From contig JBGPKX010000098.1 in the NCBI GenBank assembly GCA_041486185.1, positions 1-16,774 of the forward strand: a DNA stretch of 16,774 nucleotides. The letters run 5' to 3'. Origin of the DNA: QHXW01 sp041486185. Lineage in GTDB: Bacteria; Acidobacteriota; Terriglobia; Bryobacterales; Bryobacteraceae. The notes beneath the pieces are model-generated. The model saw only the letters and a program-made list of their open reading frames with translations, searched no databases and was not told the DNA's origin. The translations under genes and the position numbers were made by a program. Below, piece after piece: positions 6,389-14,419 of this stretch (position 1 is the stretch's first letter; the number at the start of each line of letters is the position of its first letter).

Positions 6389-7345
6389 CAGGTGCGGCCC
6401 GGACTTTTTCACATCGGGCGGCGCTGGTGTTGCCCGTGCAAACGCATACCGGAACCCGTTTTCCGCGATCTGCATGAGTTCCGCATCCGAAAATCCAAAC
6501 TCGCGCGCCGCCAGCTCGTACTCCTTTTCGAGCGTCGTACCGAACAGCCCCGGATCATCGGTATTCAAAACAATCGGTACGCCCGCATCGAAGAGCCGCC
6601 TCACAGGATGGGCCTCGAGCGACGCAACCGCGCCGGTTGCGACATTGCTCGAAATGCAAATCTCGAGAGGAATATTCCGATCCCTCAAATGCTGCACCAG
6701 TGCCGGATCATCCACCGCCCGGATGCCGTGGCCGATGCGCTCGGCGCCCAGCCGTAGCGCGCCCCATACCGATTCAGGCCCCGCAGTCTCGCCGGCGTGC
6801 GCCGTCAACCGCAACCCTTTCGCGCGCGCGAACCGATAAACTTCGGTGAACCAAGCCGCCGGTCCGCGCTCCTCATCGCCACCGATCCCGAACGAGACCA
6901 CGCCATGGCCCACATATCCGGCAGCCAGTTCCGCCACCCGCATGGCGTGCTCCGCGCCGAAATGGCGGATCGCGTCTAGATTCCACCGCACGTCGACCGG
7001 TGACCCAGCGGCCTCCCGCCGGACGGCTTCAAAAATAGGCGCAAAATCCTGCTTTTTCCAAAGCACCACGCCCGCCGATAGCGTGATCTCCGCGTATCGG
7101 ACATTCTGGCGCTCGAGCGTTTCCAAAAGTCGCCGCGTCACCAGCGCATAATCCTCGGGACCGCGCAACCGCTCCACCACCCACTTGAAACACTCCAGAA
7201 AACCCGCGAAGCTGCTGAATTGGAACCGCTGCCGAATCTCCCCGGCGGTGGCCTCGGGCACAAGCTCGCGCATCGTGTCCGGCGTAACAGAGCCTTCCAG
7301 ATGTAAATGCAGTTCCGCCTTGGGAGCTTCGTGGTAGCCGGGCAT
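6386..7345 (-). CDS. add: Adenosine deaminase family protein
   Basis: Cytoplasmic zinc amidohydrolase of 319 residues, expected to deaminate adenosine to inosine in purine salvage. The metal-binding HLHLEGS (H13, H15) follows the N-terminus MPGYHEAPKAEL. Further sites are TAHAGE (H183, E186, the catalytic glutamate), the SSNVATGAV region, and NTDDP with D263-D264 near the C-terminus. Length fits bacterial Add. The same open frame continues upstream to 7852, but that part is antisense to glgB; the ATG at 7345 puts the HxH motif at its usual distance. Aminodeoxyfutalosine deaminase and adenine deaminase share this fold and motifs, so exact substrate is less sure than family. It is divergent from glgB with 21 bases between starts, and its TAA stop overlaps the inverted-repeat element. 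Confidence 0.88.
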   Translation of the reverse strand: MPGYHEAPKAELHLHLEGSVTPDTMRELVPEATAGEIRQRFQFSSFAGFLECFKWVVERLRGPEDYALVTRRLLETLERQNVRYAEITLSAGVVLWKKQDFAPIFEAVRREAAGSPVDVRWNLDAIRHFGAEHAMRVAELAAGYVGHGVVSFGIGGDEERGPAAWFTEVYRFARAKGLRLTAHAGETAGPESVWGALRLGAERIGHGIRAVDDPALVQHLRDRNIPLEICISSNVATGAVASLEAHPVRRLFDAGVPIVLNTDDPGLFGTTLEKEYELAAREFGFSDAELMQIAENGFRYAFARATPAPPDVKKSGPHL

Positions 7346-7366
7346 CCTGCAATAATATAGGCTCGC
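7346..7366. promoter_or_regulatory. Overlapping divergent promoters of add and glgB, probably leaderless
   Basis: The 21 bases between the two ATGs contain AATAATATAG at 7351-7360. On the plus strand TAATAT (7353-7358) ends eight bases before the glgB ATG. On the minus strand TATATT (7359-7354) ends eight bases before the add ATG. The two -10-like boxes overlap and sit at identical distances, and glgB has no Shine-Dalgarno sequence. Transcription would start at about the first base of each start codon. The -35 regions would lie inside the opposite coding sequences. Confidence 0.55.
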
Positions 7367-9547
7367 ATGACCCCGGCGGACATCGAAGCTCTTGTTGGCG
7401 GCTATCACGGCGACGCCTTCCGTGTGCTCGGCCCGCATGTCGTGCAAAAGCGCGGTGGCCAGCCGCGCTGGGAGGTGCGGGCGTTTCTGCCGCAAGCCGA
7501 TTCCGCCGAAGTCGTCATCGGCGAAACGGTACAGCAGATGGTCAAGCGCCACAAAGAAGGCCTCTACGTCGCGGCGCTGGATGGCGAGCAGCAACCCTAC
7601 CGCATTCGTGTGCGGCTGCACGATTCCGCCGGCACCGTGGAGTTCGACGACCCGTACCGGTTCCCCCCGCTGCTTACCAGCTTCCAGCTTCACCTGCACT
7701 CCGAGGGCACCAACTACGAAAGTTACGGCATGCTGGGCGCGCACCTGACGGACGTGGAAGGCGTGCGCGGCGCGCGTTTCGCGGTGTGGGCCCCCAACGC
7801 CGAGGCCGTGACGCTGGTCGGCGATTTCAACCAGTGGGATACCCGCCGCCATCCCATGCGCCTGCGCGACGGCGGCATCTGGGAAATATTCCTGCCCGGC
7901 GCCGGCGAGGGCTGCGCGTACAAATACAACGTCCGCTCGCGGCTTCGCGCGTACCGGCAGCTCAAAGCCGATCCTTACGCCTTCTATTGCGAGAAACCGC
8001 CGAAGTCCGCATCCATCGTCGCCAATCTCGATAAGTACGCTTGGGGAGACCAGGGCTGGATGGAAGCGCGCGCCCAGAAAGACTGGCTGCGCGAACCGAT
8101 CTCAATCTACGAGGTGCATCCCGAAAGCTGGCTGCGCGGCCCCCACGGTGAGCCGCTCAGTTACCGCGAAATGGCCGAAACTCTGGTGGGTTACGCCAAG
8201 GGCATGGGCTACACGCACCTCCAGTTTCTCCCCATCATGGAGCACCCGTTCTCCGGTTCCTGGGGTTACCAGTTGATCGGCTACTACGCGCCGACTTCGC
8301 GTTTCGGGCCGCCCGAAGACTTCATGTATCTGGTGGACCGCTGCCACCAGGAAGGAATCGCCGTGCTGGTGGATTGGGTGCCGGCGCATTTTCCAAAAGA
8401 TGCGCACGGCCTGGTCTATTTCGATGGCACGGCGCTTTACGAGCACGCCGACCCGCGCAAAGGCGAGTACCGCGACTGGGGCACGCTGATCTTCAACTAT
8501 GGCCGCAACGAGGTGCGCGAGTTTCTCATCTCCAATGCCCTGTTCTGGCTGAAGAAGTACCACATCGATGGTTTGCGCGTGGACGCCGTGGCCTCCATGC
8601 TCTATCTCGATTACTCGCGCCAGCCCGGCGAATGGATTCCCAACCAGTACGGTGGAAACGAGAATCTCGAGGCTGTCGACTTTCTCCGGCGCTTCAACGA
8701 ATTGGCGCACCAGGTTCCGGGAGCGGTGACCATCGCGGAAGAATCCACTGCATTCCCCGGCGTGTCAAGCCCAGTTTATCTGAACGGGCTCGGATTCACC
8801 ATGAAGTGGAACATGGGCTGGATGCACGACATGCTGGAGTATTTCACCAAGGACCCGATCCATCGCAAGCACCACCACCACAGCATCACGTTCAGCATGC
8901 TGTATGCTTTTACGGAAAATTTCGTGCTGCCCATCTCGCACGACGAAGTGGTGCACGGCAAGCGGTCGCTGTTGAGCAAAATGCCGGGTGACGAGTGGCA
9001 GCGCTTCGCCAATGCGCGCGCCTTTCTGGCGTATATGTATGTCCATCCGGGCAAAAAACTCCTGTTCATGGGTTCGGAAATCGGACAATATGAAGAGTGG
9101 AACTATGCGGCGGCCATTCACTGGGACCTGATCCAGTTTGACTATCACCGCAAGCTGCAGAACTTCGTGCGTGAGCTGAATCATTTCTATTGCCAGAATC
9201 GCGCGCTGTACGAAGTGGATTTCCATTATTCCGGATTTGAGTGGGTGGATTTTCACGACGTGGAAAACTCCGTGATCGCCTTCGTCCGGAAAGCGGCCGA
9301 CCCGAATGACTTCCTGCTGGTCTGCTGCAATTTCACCCCGGTGGTGCGCCACGCTTACGAACTTGGTGTACCCGCGCCGGGGATTTACGATGAAGTTTTC
9401 AATTCCGACGCCGAGTGTTTCGGCGGCGCCAACGTCCGAAACGGCGCGGATATTCACTCGCGGGCAGTCGAGCGGCACGGCCGGCCGAACAGTATTTCAA
9501 TCACACTGCCGCCGCTCGGGGTGGTGGCGTTCCGGCGGCGCGCGTAA
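7367..9547 (+). CDS. glgB: 1,4-alpha-glucan branching enzyme (GH13)
   Basis: Cuts alpha-1,4-glucan chains and rejoins them as alpha-1,6 branches in glycogen synthesis, in the cytoplasm. The 726 residues match the roughly 730 of full-length GlgB with two N-terminal CBM48-like modules (residues 1-105 and about 120-215, the second with GARFAVWAPNAEAVTLVGDF), the GH13 barrel and a C-terminal beta domain. All GH13 motifs are present: VDWVPAHFP, GLRVDAVASMLY with nucleophile D406, TIAEESTAFPGV with acid/base E458, and SHDEVVHGK with D526. Codon numbers of these residues nearly coincide with those of E. coli GlgB. No other glycogen gene lies in the window, so it is not in a classical glg cluster. 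The next gene starts 18 bases downstream on the same strand and may be cotranscribed. Confidence 0.97.
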   Translation: MTPADIEALVGGYHGDAFRVLGPHVVQKRGGQPRWEVRAFLPQADSAEVVIGETVQQMVKRHKEGLYVAALDGEQQPYRIRVRLHDSAGTVEFDDPYRFPPLLTSFQLHLHSEGTNYESYGMLGAHLTDVEGVRGARFAVWAPNAEAVTLVGDFNQWDTRRHPMRLRDGGIWEIFLPGAGEGCAYKYNVRSRLRAYRQLKADPYAFYCEKPPKSASIVANLDKYAWGDQGWMEARAQKDWLREPISIYEVHPESWLRGPHGEPLSYREMAETLVGYAKGMGYTHLQFLPIMEHPFSGSWGYQLIGYYAPTSRFGPPEDFMYLVDRCHQEGIAVLVDWVPAHFPKDAHGLVYFDGTALYEHADPRKGEYRDWGTLIFNYGRNEVREFLISNALFWLKKYHIDGLRVDAVASMLYLDYSRQPGEWIPNQYGGNENLEAVDFLRRFNELAHQVPGAVTIAEESTAFPGVSSPVYLNGLGFTMKWNMGWMHDMLEYFTKDPIHRKHHHHSITFSMLYAFTENFVLPISHDEVVHGKRSLLSKMPGDEWQRFANARAFLAYMYVHPGKKLLFMGSEIGQYEEWNYAAAIHWDLIQFDYHRKLQNFVRELNHFYCQNRALYEVDFHYSGFEWVDFHDVENSVIAFVRKAADPNDFLLVCCNFTPVVRHAYELGVPAPGIYDEVFNSDAECFGGANVRNGADIHSRAVERHGRPNSISITLPPLGVVAFRRRA

Positions 9548-9565
9548 CATTTTCAATCACACCTC

Positions 9566-11200
9566 ATGAACGGAAATCGATTTGACGTTGTCATCGTAGG
9601 CGGCGGCCACAATGGGTTGGTCGCCGCGGCATACCTGGCTCGCGCCGGCCGCAAAGTGCTGCTGCTCGAGCGGCGCGAGCTGGTGGGCGGCTGCTCCGTT
9701 ACCGAAGAGCTCTGGCCGGGCTTTCGAGTTTCGAGCGCCGCGTATCTGGCCAGCCTGCTGCAAGAGCGCATCGTGCGCGAGCTCGAGCTGGAACGCTTCG
9801 GCTATCTGGTGGACGCCAAAGACCCGGCGTTCTTCTCCGCGTTTCCCGATGGCCGCCACCTATTCATGTGGCAGGACGAGCGCAAGACGCTCGACGAGAT
9901 CGCCAAGTTTTCCAAACGCGATGCCGCAGCCTTTCCGGCGTACGAACTGCATTTGGAGAAGCTGGCGCAGGTGGTCGAATCGCTGCTGCTTACTACCCCG
10001 CCCGAGTTTCCGCCGCGTGGATTGGGCGATTTCGTGGATTACATCAAGCTGGCTGCCCGTCTGCGCAAACTTAGCCGCCGCGAAATGGTCGGGCTGGTCA
10101 AGATTTTTACCCAGAGCGCGGCGGACTTTCTCGACGAATGGTTCGAGTCGCCCGAAGTCAAGGTCACGCTGGCCACAGATGGCGTGATCGGCGCCAATGG
10201 CGGCCCGCGCTCGCCCGGCACGGCTTACATTCTGCTCCACCACTGCATGGGCGGCGTCGGCGGAAAGCGGGGCCTGTGGGGATTCGTGCGCGGCGGCATG
10301 GGCGCCATCTCGGAAGCCATCGCCCAATCCGCCCGCCGGCATGGTGCCGAGATTCGGGTCAACGCTCCGGTCCAGCGCATCTCCGTCAGTGCCAACCGCG
10401 TGCGCGGCGTAGTGCTTCAGAGCGGCGAAGAAATTGAAGCGGACATCGTCGCATCGAATCTCGATCCCCACGTCACGTTCCTTGGCCTATTGGGCGAGGG
10501 CGATCTCGATCCCGAATTTCGCGAATCCATCCGGCACTTCCGCACCGAGGGCACTTCGCTCAAGATGAATCTGGCGCTTTCCGGCCTTCCCGATTTTCGC
10601 GCCTTGCCGGGCGCGGGACCGCAGCACCGAGCCACCATGCACGTCTGTCCTTCCATCGAATACGTTGAGAAAGCCTGGGACGATGCCAAGTACAGCCGCC
10701 CTTCCGAGCGCCCCCTGCTCGAGATGACTATCCCGACGATGTATGACCCGTCGCTCGCTCCGCCCGGCCATCACATCATGGGGATCTTTCTGCAGTACGC
10801 GCCTTACACGCTTCGCGGCCTGCAGTGGGACGAAATTCGCGAGCCCTATGCCGACCACGTTCTGAGCGTTCTCGAAGAGTACGCGCCCAATATCCGCTCC
10901 ATCGTCGAGGCCCGGCAGGTGCTCTCGCCGCTGGATCTCGAGCGCCGCTTCGGCATCACCGGCGGCAACATCTTTCACGGCGAAATGAGCCTCGATCAGA
11001 TGTTCGTCATGCGGCCCGTCGCAGGATGGGCACGCTATCGCACACCGGTCCGCGGGCTTTATTTATGCGGCTCGGGCGCGCACCCCGGCGGCGGCGTCAT
11101 GGGCGCTCCCGGATACAATTGCGCGCGCGAAATGCTGAAGTCTGAAATGGCGCCGGCGGAAGAGCGGCGGGCCACGTCCGTCTGGACCTCGCCCAAATGA
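9566..11200 (+). CDS. FAD-dependent oxidoreductase, phytoene desaturase/PYROXD2-like
   Basis: Flavoprotein of 544 residues in the CrtI/amine-oxidase-like group. The N-terminus has a Rossmann FAD site, FDVVIVGGGHNGLVAAAYLA (glycines from residue 12), followed by KVLLLERRELVGGC. The C-terminus has LYLCGSGAHPGGGVMGAPGY, the family's second FAD-contact block. Closest in layout are PYROXD2-like proteins (formerly called phytoene dehydrogenase-related), whose substrate is poorly defined; true carotenoid desaturases usually have crtB or other carotenoid genes beside them, and none is here. It follows glgB after 18 bases; TTCAAT (9552-9557) lies eight bases before the ATG and could be its own -10, while no ribosome site is visible. 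It converges with the acetyltransferase gene, the stops ten bases apart. Family firm, reaction unknown. Confidence 0.88.
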   Translation: MNGNRFDVVIVGGGHNGLVAAAYLARAGRKVLLLERRELVGGCSVTEELWPGFRVSSAAYLASLLQERIVRELELERFGYLVDAKDPAFFSAFPDGRHLFMWQDERKTLDEIAKFSKRDAAAFPAYELHLEKLAQVVESLLLTTPPEFPPRGLGDFVDYIKLAARLRKLSRREMVGLVKIFTQSAADFLDEWFESPEVKVTLATDGVIGANGGPRSPGTAYILLHHCMGGVGGKRGLWGFVRGGMGAISEAIAQSARRHGAEIRVNAPVQRISVSANRVRGVVLQSGEEIEADIVASNLDPHVTFLGLLGEGDLDPEFRESIRHFRTEGTSLKMNLALSGLPDFRALPGAGPQHRATMHVCPSIEYVEKAWDDAKYSRPSERPLLEMTIPTMYDPSLAPPGHHIMGIFLQYAPYTLRGLQWDEIREPYADHVLSVLEEYAPNIRSIVEARQVLSPLDLERRFGITGGNIFHGEMSLDQMFVMRPVAGWARYRTPVRGLYLCGSGAHPGGGVMGAPGYNCAREMLKSEMAPAEERRATSVWTSPK

Positions 11201-11210
11201 CAGCCGCGCG

Positions 11211-11603
11211 TTAGCGCAAGATCCACGCCGAGGGGTGCTGCGTGAACCCGATGTGCGGATAATAATCCACCGCCTTGGGGGCCGAGAGCAGAATGACGCT
11301 CGTCTTCGGTCCGGATTCCAGCTTCGTGAGCCGCACCAGTTCCTTGCCGATGCCTTGCTTCTGATGCGACAGCCTCACCGCCAGATCGGAAAGGTAAGTG
11401 CAGTACGCGAAATCGGTCACCGATCGTGAAATGCCCACCAGAAGATCGCCATCCCAGGCCGTGATCACGAGATTGGCGTTGCGCAGCATCTCTCCCATGC
11501 GCTCACGTTCGTCGACCGGCCTTCGCTCGCCCAAAGTGGACGCACGGTACAGTTCGATGACTTCATCTAGGTCCAGATTGTTGCCGATTCGATATTCAAT
11601 CAC
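11211..11603 (-). CDS. GNAT-family N-acetyltransferase
   Basis: Single GNAT domain of 130 residues, expected to transfer an acetyl group from acetyl-CoA to an amine of unknown identity. Motif A is visible: YLSDLAVRLSHQKQGIGKEL, containing Q81-x2-G84-x-G86 for the pyrophosphate of CoA. The C-terminal block SAPKAVDYYPHIGFTQH is the usual motif B with the YxxxGF element. The start is GTG at 11603; no other start lies between it and GGAGGAG at 11623-11617, a strong but rather distant (13 bases) ribosome site. The 150 bases up to the ntrC-type gene (11604-11753) hold no gene or strong hairpin that I can see; transcription could read through from that unit. Substrate not predictable. Confidence 0.88.
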   Translation of the reverse strand: MIEYRIGNNLDLDEVIELYRASTLGERRPVDERERMGEMLRNANLVITAWDGDLLVGISRSVTDFAYCTYLSDLAVRLSHQKQGIGKELVRLTKLESGPKTSVILLSAPKAVDYYPHIGFTQHPSAWILR

Positions 11604-11753
11604 GTTTTGCTGCCGGCTCCTCCGGAAACTCTAACATCCGCATTGACGTACCTTCCGAGCCGCGGCCGTAAGGAGGCGGTTGCTTCAAGCCTCAAGTTCT
11701 TAAACCTTCCACTGTACCCGGTAACCCGCCTCGCGAATAAAAACCTACCCAAT

Positions 11754-13124
11754 CTATTCCTGGGCCTGGCCGCCATCCGGTTCCAGCCCCATCTGCGCCA
11801 GCCGGTACCGCAACGCGTTGCGCGTGAGCCCCAGTGCGCGCGCGGCCTGGCTCTTGGTGCCTTCGGCGCGTTTGAGCGCTTCGCGGATGATTTCCTGTTC
11901 GTACTGGTCGAGCGTCATGCCCGGCGGCAGCGAAAACTCTCCCGCGCCGCTTCGCAGTCTTGGCGCGTTATCCAACTTGATGTCCGCCGCATCCAGGCGA
12001 TCGCCCGTGCACATCACCAGGCTCCGCTCGATCACATTTTCCAGCTCGCGCACGTTACCCGGCCAATGATATGCCGCTAACTTACTTATGGCCGCCGGCG
12101 TAATCGCTGTCACGTTATTGCCAGTCTCCTCTGCGTACTTCTGCAAAAAGTGTTCCGCCAGAAACGGAATATCCGCCATGCGCTCGCGCAAAGGGATGAT
12201 ATTGATAGGCACTACATTCAATCTGTAGTAGAGATCTTCGCGGAACGTACCCTGCTCTAACGCCGCGCGTAAGTCCTGATTGGTGGCTGCAATCACGCGT
12301 ACATCGATGTGACGCGTGGTGTTACTACCTAGGCGCTCGAACTCGCGTTCCTGCAGGATGCGCAGTAACTTCACTTGAATCGAAGCCGGCACATCCCCGA
12401 TCTCGTCGAGAAACACCGTTCCCGTGTCCGCCTGTTCGAATTTACCCGGCTTGGTGGTGTTCGCGCCCGTGAACGCGCCCTTCTCGTACCCGAACAGCTC
12501 GCTCTCCATCAGGTTCTCGGGCAGCGCCGAGCAGTTGATCTTAACGAACGGGTGGTCGCGGCGCGGCGAATGAAAATGAATGGCGCGCGCAATCAGATCT
12601 TTGCCCACGCCGCTTTCACCCGCCAGCAGCACGGTCGCCCGCGTGGGCGCCACACGCTCGATAGTGGCGAAAATGCCCTGCATCGCCGGACTCCGGCCGA
12701 TGATGTTGTCGAACTGATAGCGCTTCCCCAGTTCTTCGCGGAGCTGCCGGTTCTCATCTCGCAGCGCCCGAACCTCGAGCGCTTTATGGATCACCGCCAT
12801 CAGGTGATCGAGCGAGAACGGCTTCAACAGAAAATCCACCGCGCCCGCCTTCATGGCCTCCACCGCCACCTCGATGGTTCCAAACGCCGTCATCACAATC
12901 ACCGGCGCATGCGTGTTCTGCCCCCGGATCGCCGCCAGTAGTTCGAGCCCGTCCATGCCGGGCAGCTTCAGGTCGGTCACCACAAGATCGGCCCGCTCCG
13001 CCAGCTTTAGCGCTTCTTCGGCGGACGCGGCCTTGTCCACGTCGAATCCAGCGGTCGAGAGCTGAAGCTCGATCACGCGGCGCAGCTTCTCTTCGTCGTC
13101 TACCACCAGGATGCGAGGCTTCAT
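11754..13124 (-). CDS. NtrC-family sigma-54-dependent response regulator
   Basis: DNA-binding activator of RNA polymerase with sigma-54, phosphorylated by the kinase encoded just upstream. Three domains in 456 residues. The receiver (1-120) has D9-D10, phospho-acceptor D51 in VVTDLKLPG, T79 and K101. The AAA+ ATPase (about 140-375) has Walker A GESGVGKD (169-176), the sigma-54 contact loop GAFTGA (216-221) and VFLDEIGD as Walker B. The Fis-type helix-turn-helix (about 410-452) has GTKSQAARALGLTRNALRYR. All key residues are present, so it should be active. The ATG overlaps the kinase stop as ATGA and has little ribosome site of its own, indicating translational coupling. The regulon is unknown; I saw no convincing -24/-12 promoter in the window. 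Confidence 0.95.
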   Translation of the reverse strand: MKPRILVVDDEEKLRRVIELQLSTAGFDVDKAASAEEALKLAERADLVVTDLKLPGMDGLELLAAIRGQNTHAPVIVMTAFGTIEVAVEAMKAGAVDFLLKPFSLDHLMAVIHKALEVRALRDENRQLREELGKRYQFDNIIGRSPAMQGIFATIERVAPTRATVLLAGESGVGKDLIARAIHFHSPRRDHPFVKINCSALPENLMESELFGYEKGAFTGANTTKPGKFEQADTGTVFLDEIGDVPASIQVKLLRILQEREFERLGSNTTRHIDVRVIAATNQDLRAALEQGTFREDLYYRLNVVPINIIPLRERMADIPFLAEHFLQKYAEETGNNVTAITPAAISKLAAYHWPGNVRELENVIERSLVMCTGDRLDAADIKLDNAPRLRSGAGEFSLPPGMTLDQYEQEIIREALKRAEGTKSQAARALGLTRNALRYRLAQMGLEPDGGQAQE

Positions 13125-14356
13125 GTTTTTGGCTGAAGCGGCAGGTTGACCCGGAACACGGTGCCTTTTGCAGGTTCGCTTTCTACCGTTATTCTACCGC
13201 CGTGTTCGTCCACTATCTTGGAAACGATGGCCAGCCCCAGCCCCACGCCTTCGGGCTTGGTGGTGAAGAATGGATTGAAAATCTGCTCCATAATTTTCGG
13301 ATCGATGCCCGGCCCGCGGTCGATCACCGCCACCTCGGCCGTTCCATCCACCGCGCGCGTCTTTACCGTGATGGCGCCGTCTTCCGCGCTCGCCTGGGCG
13401 GCGTTAAGAAGCAGATTGTAGAAGACGCGCTCCATCAGTTCGGCATCCAGCGGGAACGGCGCCAGATCGGGTGAATAGTTCTTGTAGAATGTCACGCCAT
13501 ACCGCGGCGCATCGCGCTCCACAAGGGCCACCGCGCGATCCAGCACCTCGGCGATGTCCACCACCGCCAGCTTCAGCTGCAACGGCCGCGCGAACTCCAG
13601 AAAGCGCGTCACCAGGGAGTTGGTCCGGTCCACTTCGCTCGCAATAAAACCCGCCACCTCGCGCGCGACTTCGTTTTCGGACGCCACGTTCTTCGTCAGC
13701 ATTTCCGCCGAGGCTCTGATCGTGCCCAGCGGATTGCGAAGCTCGTGTGCCAGGCCGGCGGATAACTGCCCAAGCGCCGCCAGCCGTTCCGATCGCCGCA
13801 CCGCCGCTTCAGCTTCGCTTAGGTGCCGGTTGGCCTCCGCCAGCTCCTCCGCCGCTTTCCGGTAATTGCCCGATTGGACGCGCACCGCTTCCGCCAGTAC
13901 GTTCACCATATATCCGGCCACCGCGAGCAGGAGCAGCCGCATCACCAACACGCGGATCTGGTCGGGGTCGATACTGTACTGGCTGAAGTCCACAAACAGC
14001 ACGAACGAAATGTACGAGCCGCAGGAGAGCAGAGTGAATACCAGCGTTCCCAGCACGCCGAGATAGGTCGCCGCCGAGAGCACGGGCAGAAGCAGAATCA
14101 GGTAGTAATTGCTGGTCAGGCCTCCGGTGTATCCAATCAGCAGATAGGCGAAAATCAGCTCCAGGACGATCCAGACCACCTTGCGGCGTGGTGAGCCGAG
14201 AAACGGCAGTTTCGGTTCCGCAATCTGGAGCCCCGCAACCACAGCCAGCAGGGTGACTTCGGAAGCATCGAGCGTGGGGCTGGCCGCCGCCAGCGCCGCG
14301 AACAACACCAGCAGCACGACATCCTGCGGTCGCACCAACCGCATCCACCGCAGCAT
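13121..14356 (-). CDS. Membrane sensor histidine kinase (NtrB/ZraS-like)
   Basis: Sensor partner of the NtrC-type regulator. The N-terminal 150 or so residues are five to six hydrophobic segments with short loops, for example VVWIVLELIFAYLLIGYTGG and MRLLLLAVAGYMVNVLAEAV, with no large periplasmic domain, so it probably senses within or near the membrane. A coiled-coil stretch (AAEELAEANRHLSEAEAAVR) leads to the HisKA box GLAHELRNPLGTIRASAEM with H204 as phospho-site. The ATPase domain shows NLLLNAAQA (N box), DRGPGID (G1) and GVGLGLAIVSKIV (G2). I place the start at ATG 14356, preceded by GGGA; a TTG at 14374 would add six residues, and a TAAGAT box (14386-14381) on this strand lies just before it. 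Signal unknown. It is divergent from rpsA, with 63 bases between starts. Confidence 0.94.
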   Translation of the reverse strand: MLRWMRLVRPQDVVLLVLFAALAAASPTLDASEVTLLAVVAGLQIAEPKLPFLGSPRRKVVWIVLELIFAYLLIGYTGGLTSNYYLILLLPVLSAATYLGVLGTLVFTLLSCGSYISFVLFVDFSQYSIDPDQIRVLVMRLLLLAVAGYMVNVLAEAVRVQSGNYRKAAEELAEANRHLSEAEAAVRRSERLAALGQLSAGLAHELRNPLGTIRASAEMLTKNVASENEVAREVAGFIASEVDRTNSLVTRFLEFARPLQLKLAVVDIAEVLDRAVALVERDAPRYGVTFYKNYSPDLAPFPLDAELMERVFYNLLLNAAQASAEDGAITVKTRAVDGTAEVAVIDRGPGIDPKIMEQIFNPFFTTKPEGVGLGLAIVSKIVDEHGGRITVESEPAKGTVFRVNLPLQPKT

Positions 14357-14419
14357 GGATTCCCGCGAGGCCAAGTCGCTATCTTATCCGCGATTGTGCC
14401 AGAATAAAAACAAAGTCTC

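Noticed and set aside
7346..7852. N-terminal extension of the adenosine deaminase frame to 488 residues
   Set aside because: The extra 169 codons are antisense to glgB and precede the usual N-terminus; ATG 7345 places the HxH motif at residue 13.
11205..11216. GCGC-GTTA-GCGC hairpin as terminator between the convergent oxidoreductase and acetyltransferase genes
   Set aside because: Four-base stem without a U tract; it overlaps a stop codon and is expected by chance at this GC content.
11604..11753. Regulatory RNA or promoter (TTGACG near 11643) between the acetyltransferase and the NtrC-type gene
   Set aside because: TTGACG is on the plus strand with no gene downstream of it; no stable structure or matched -10 seen.
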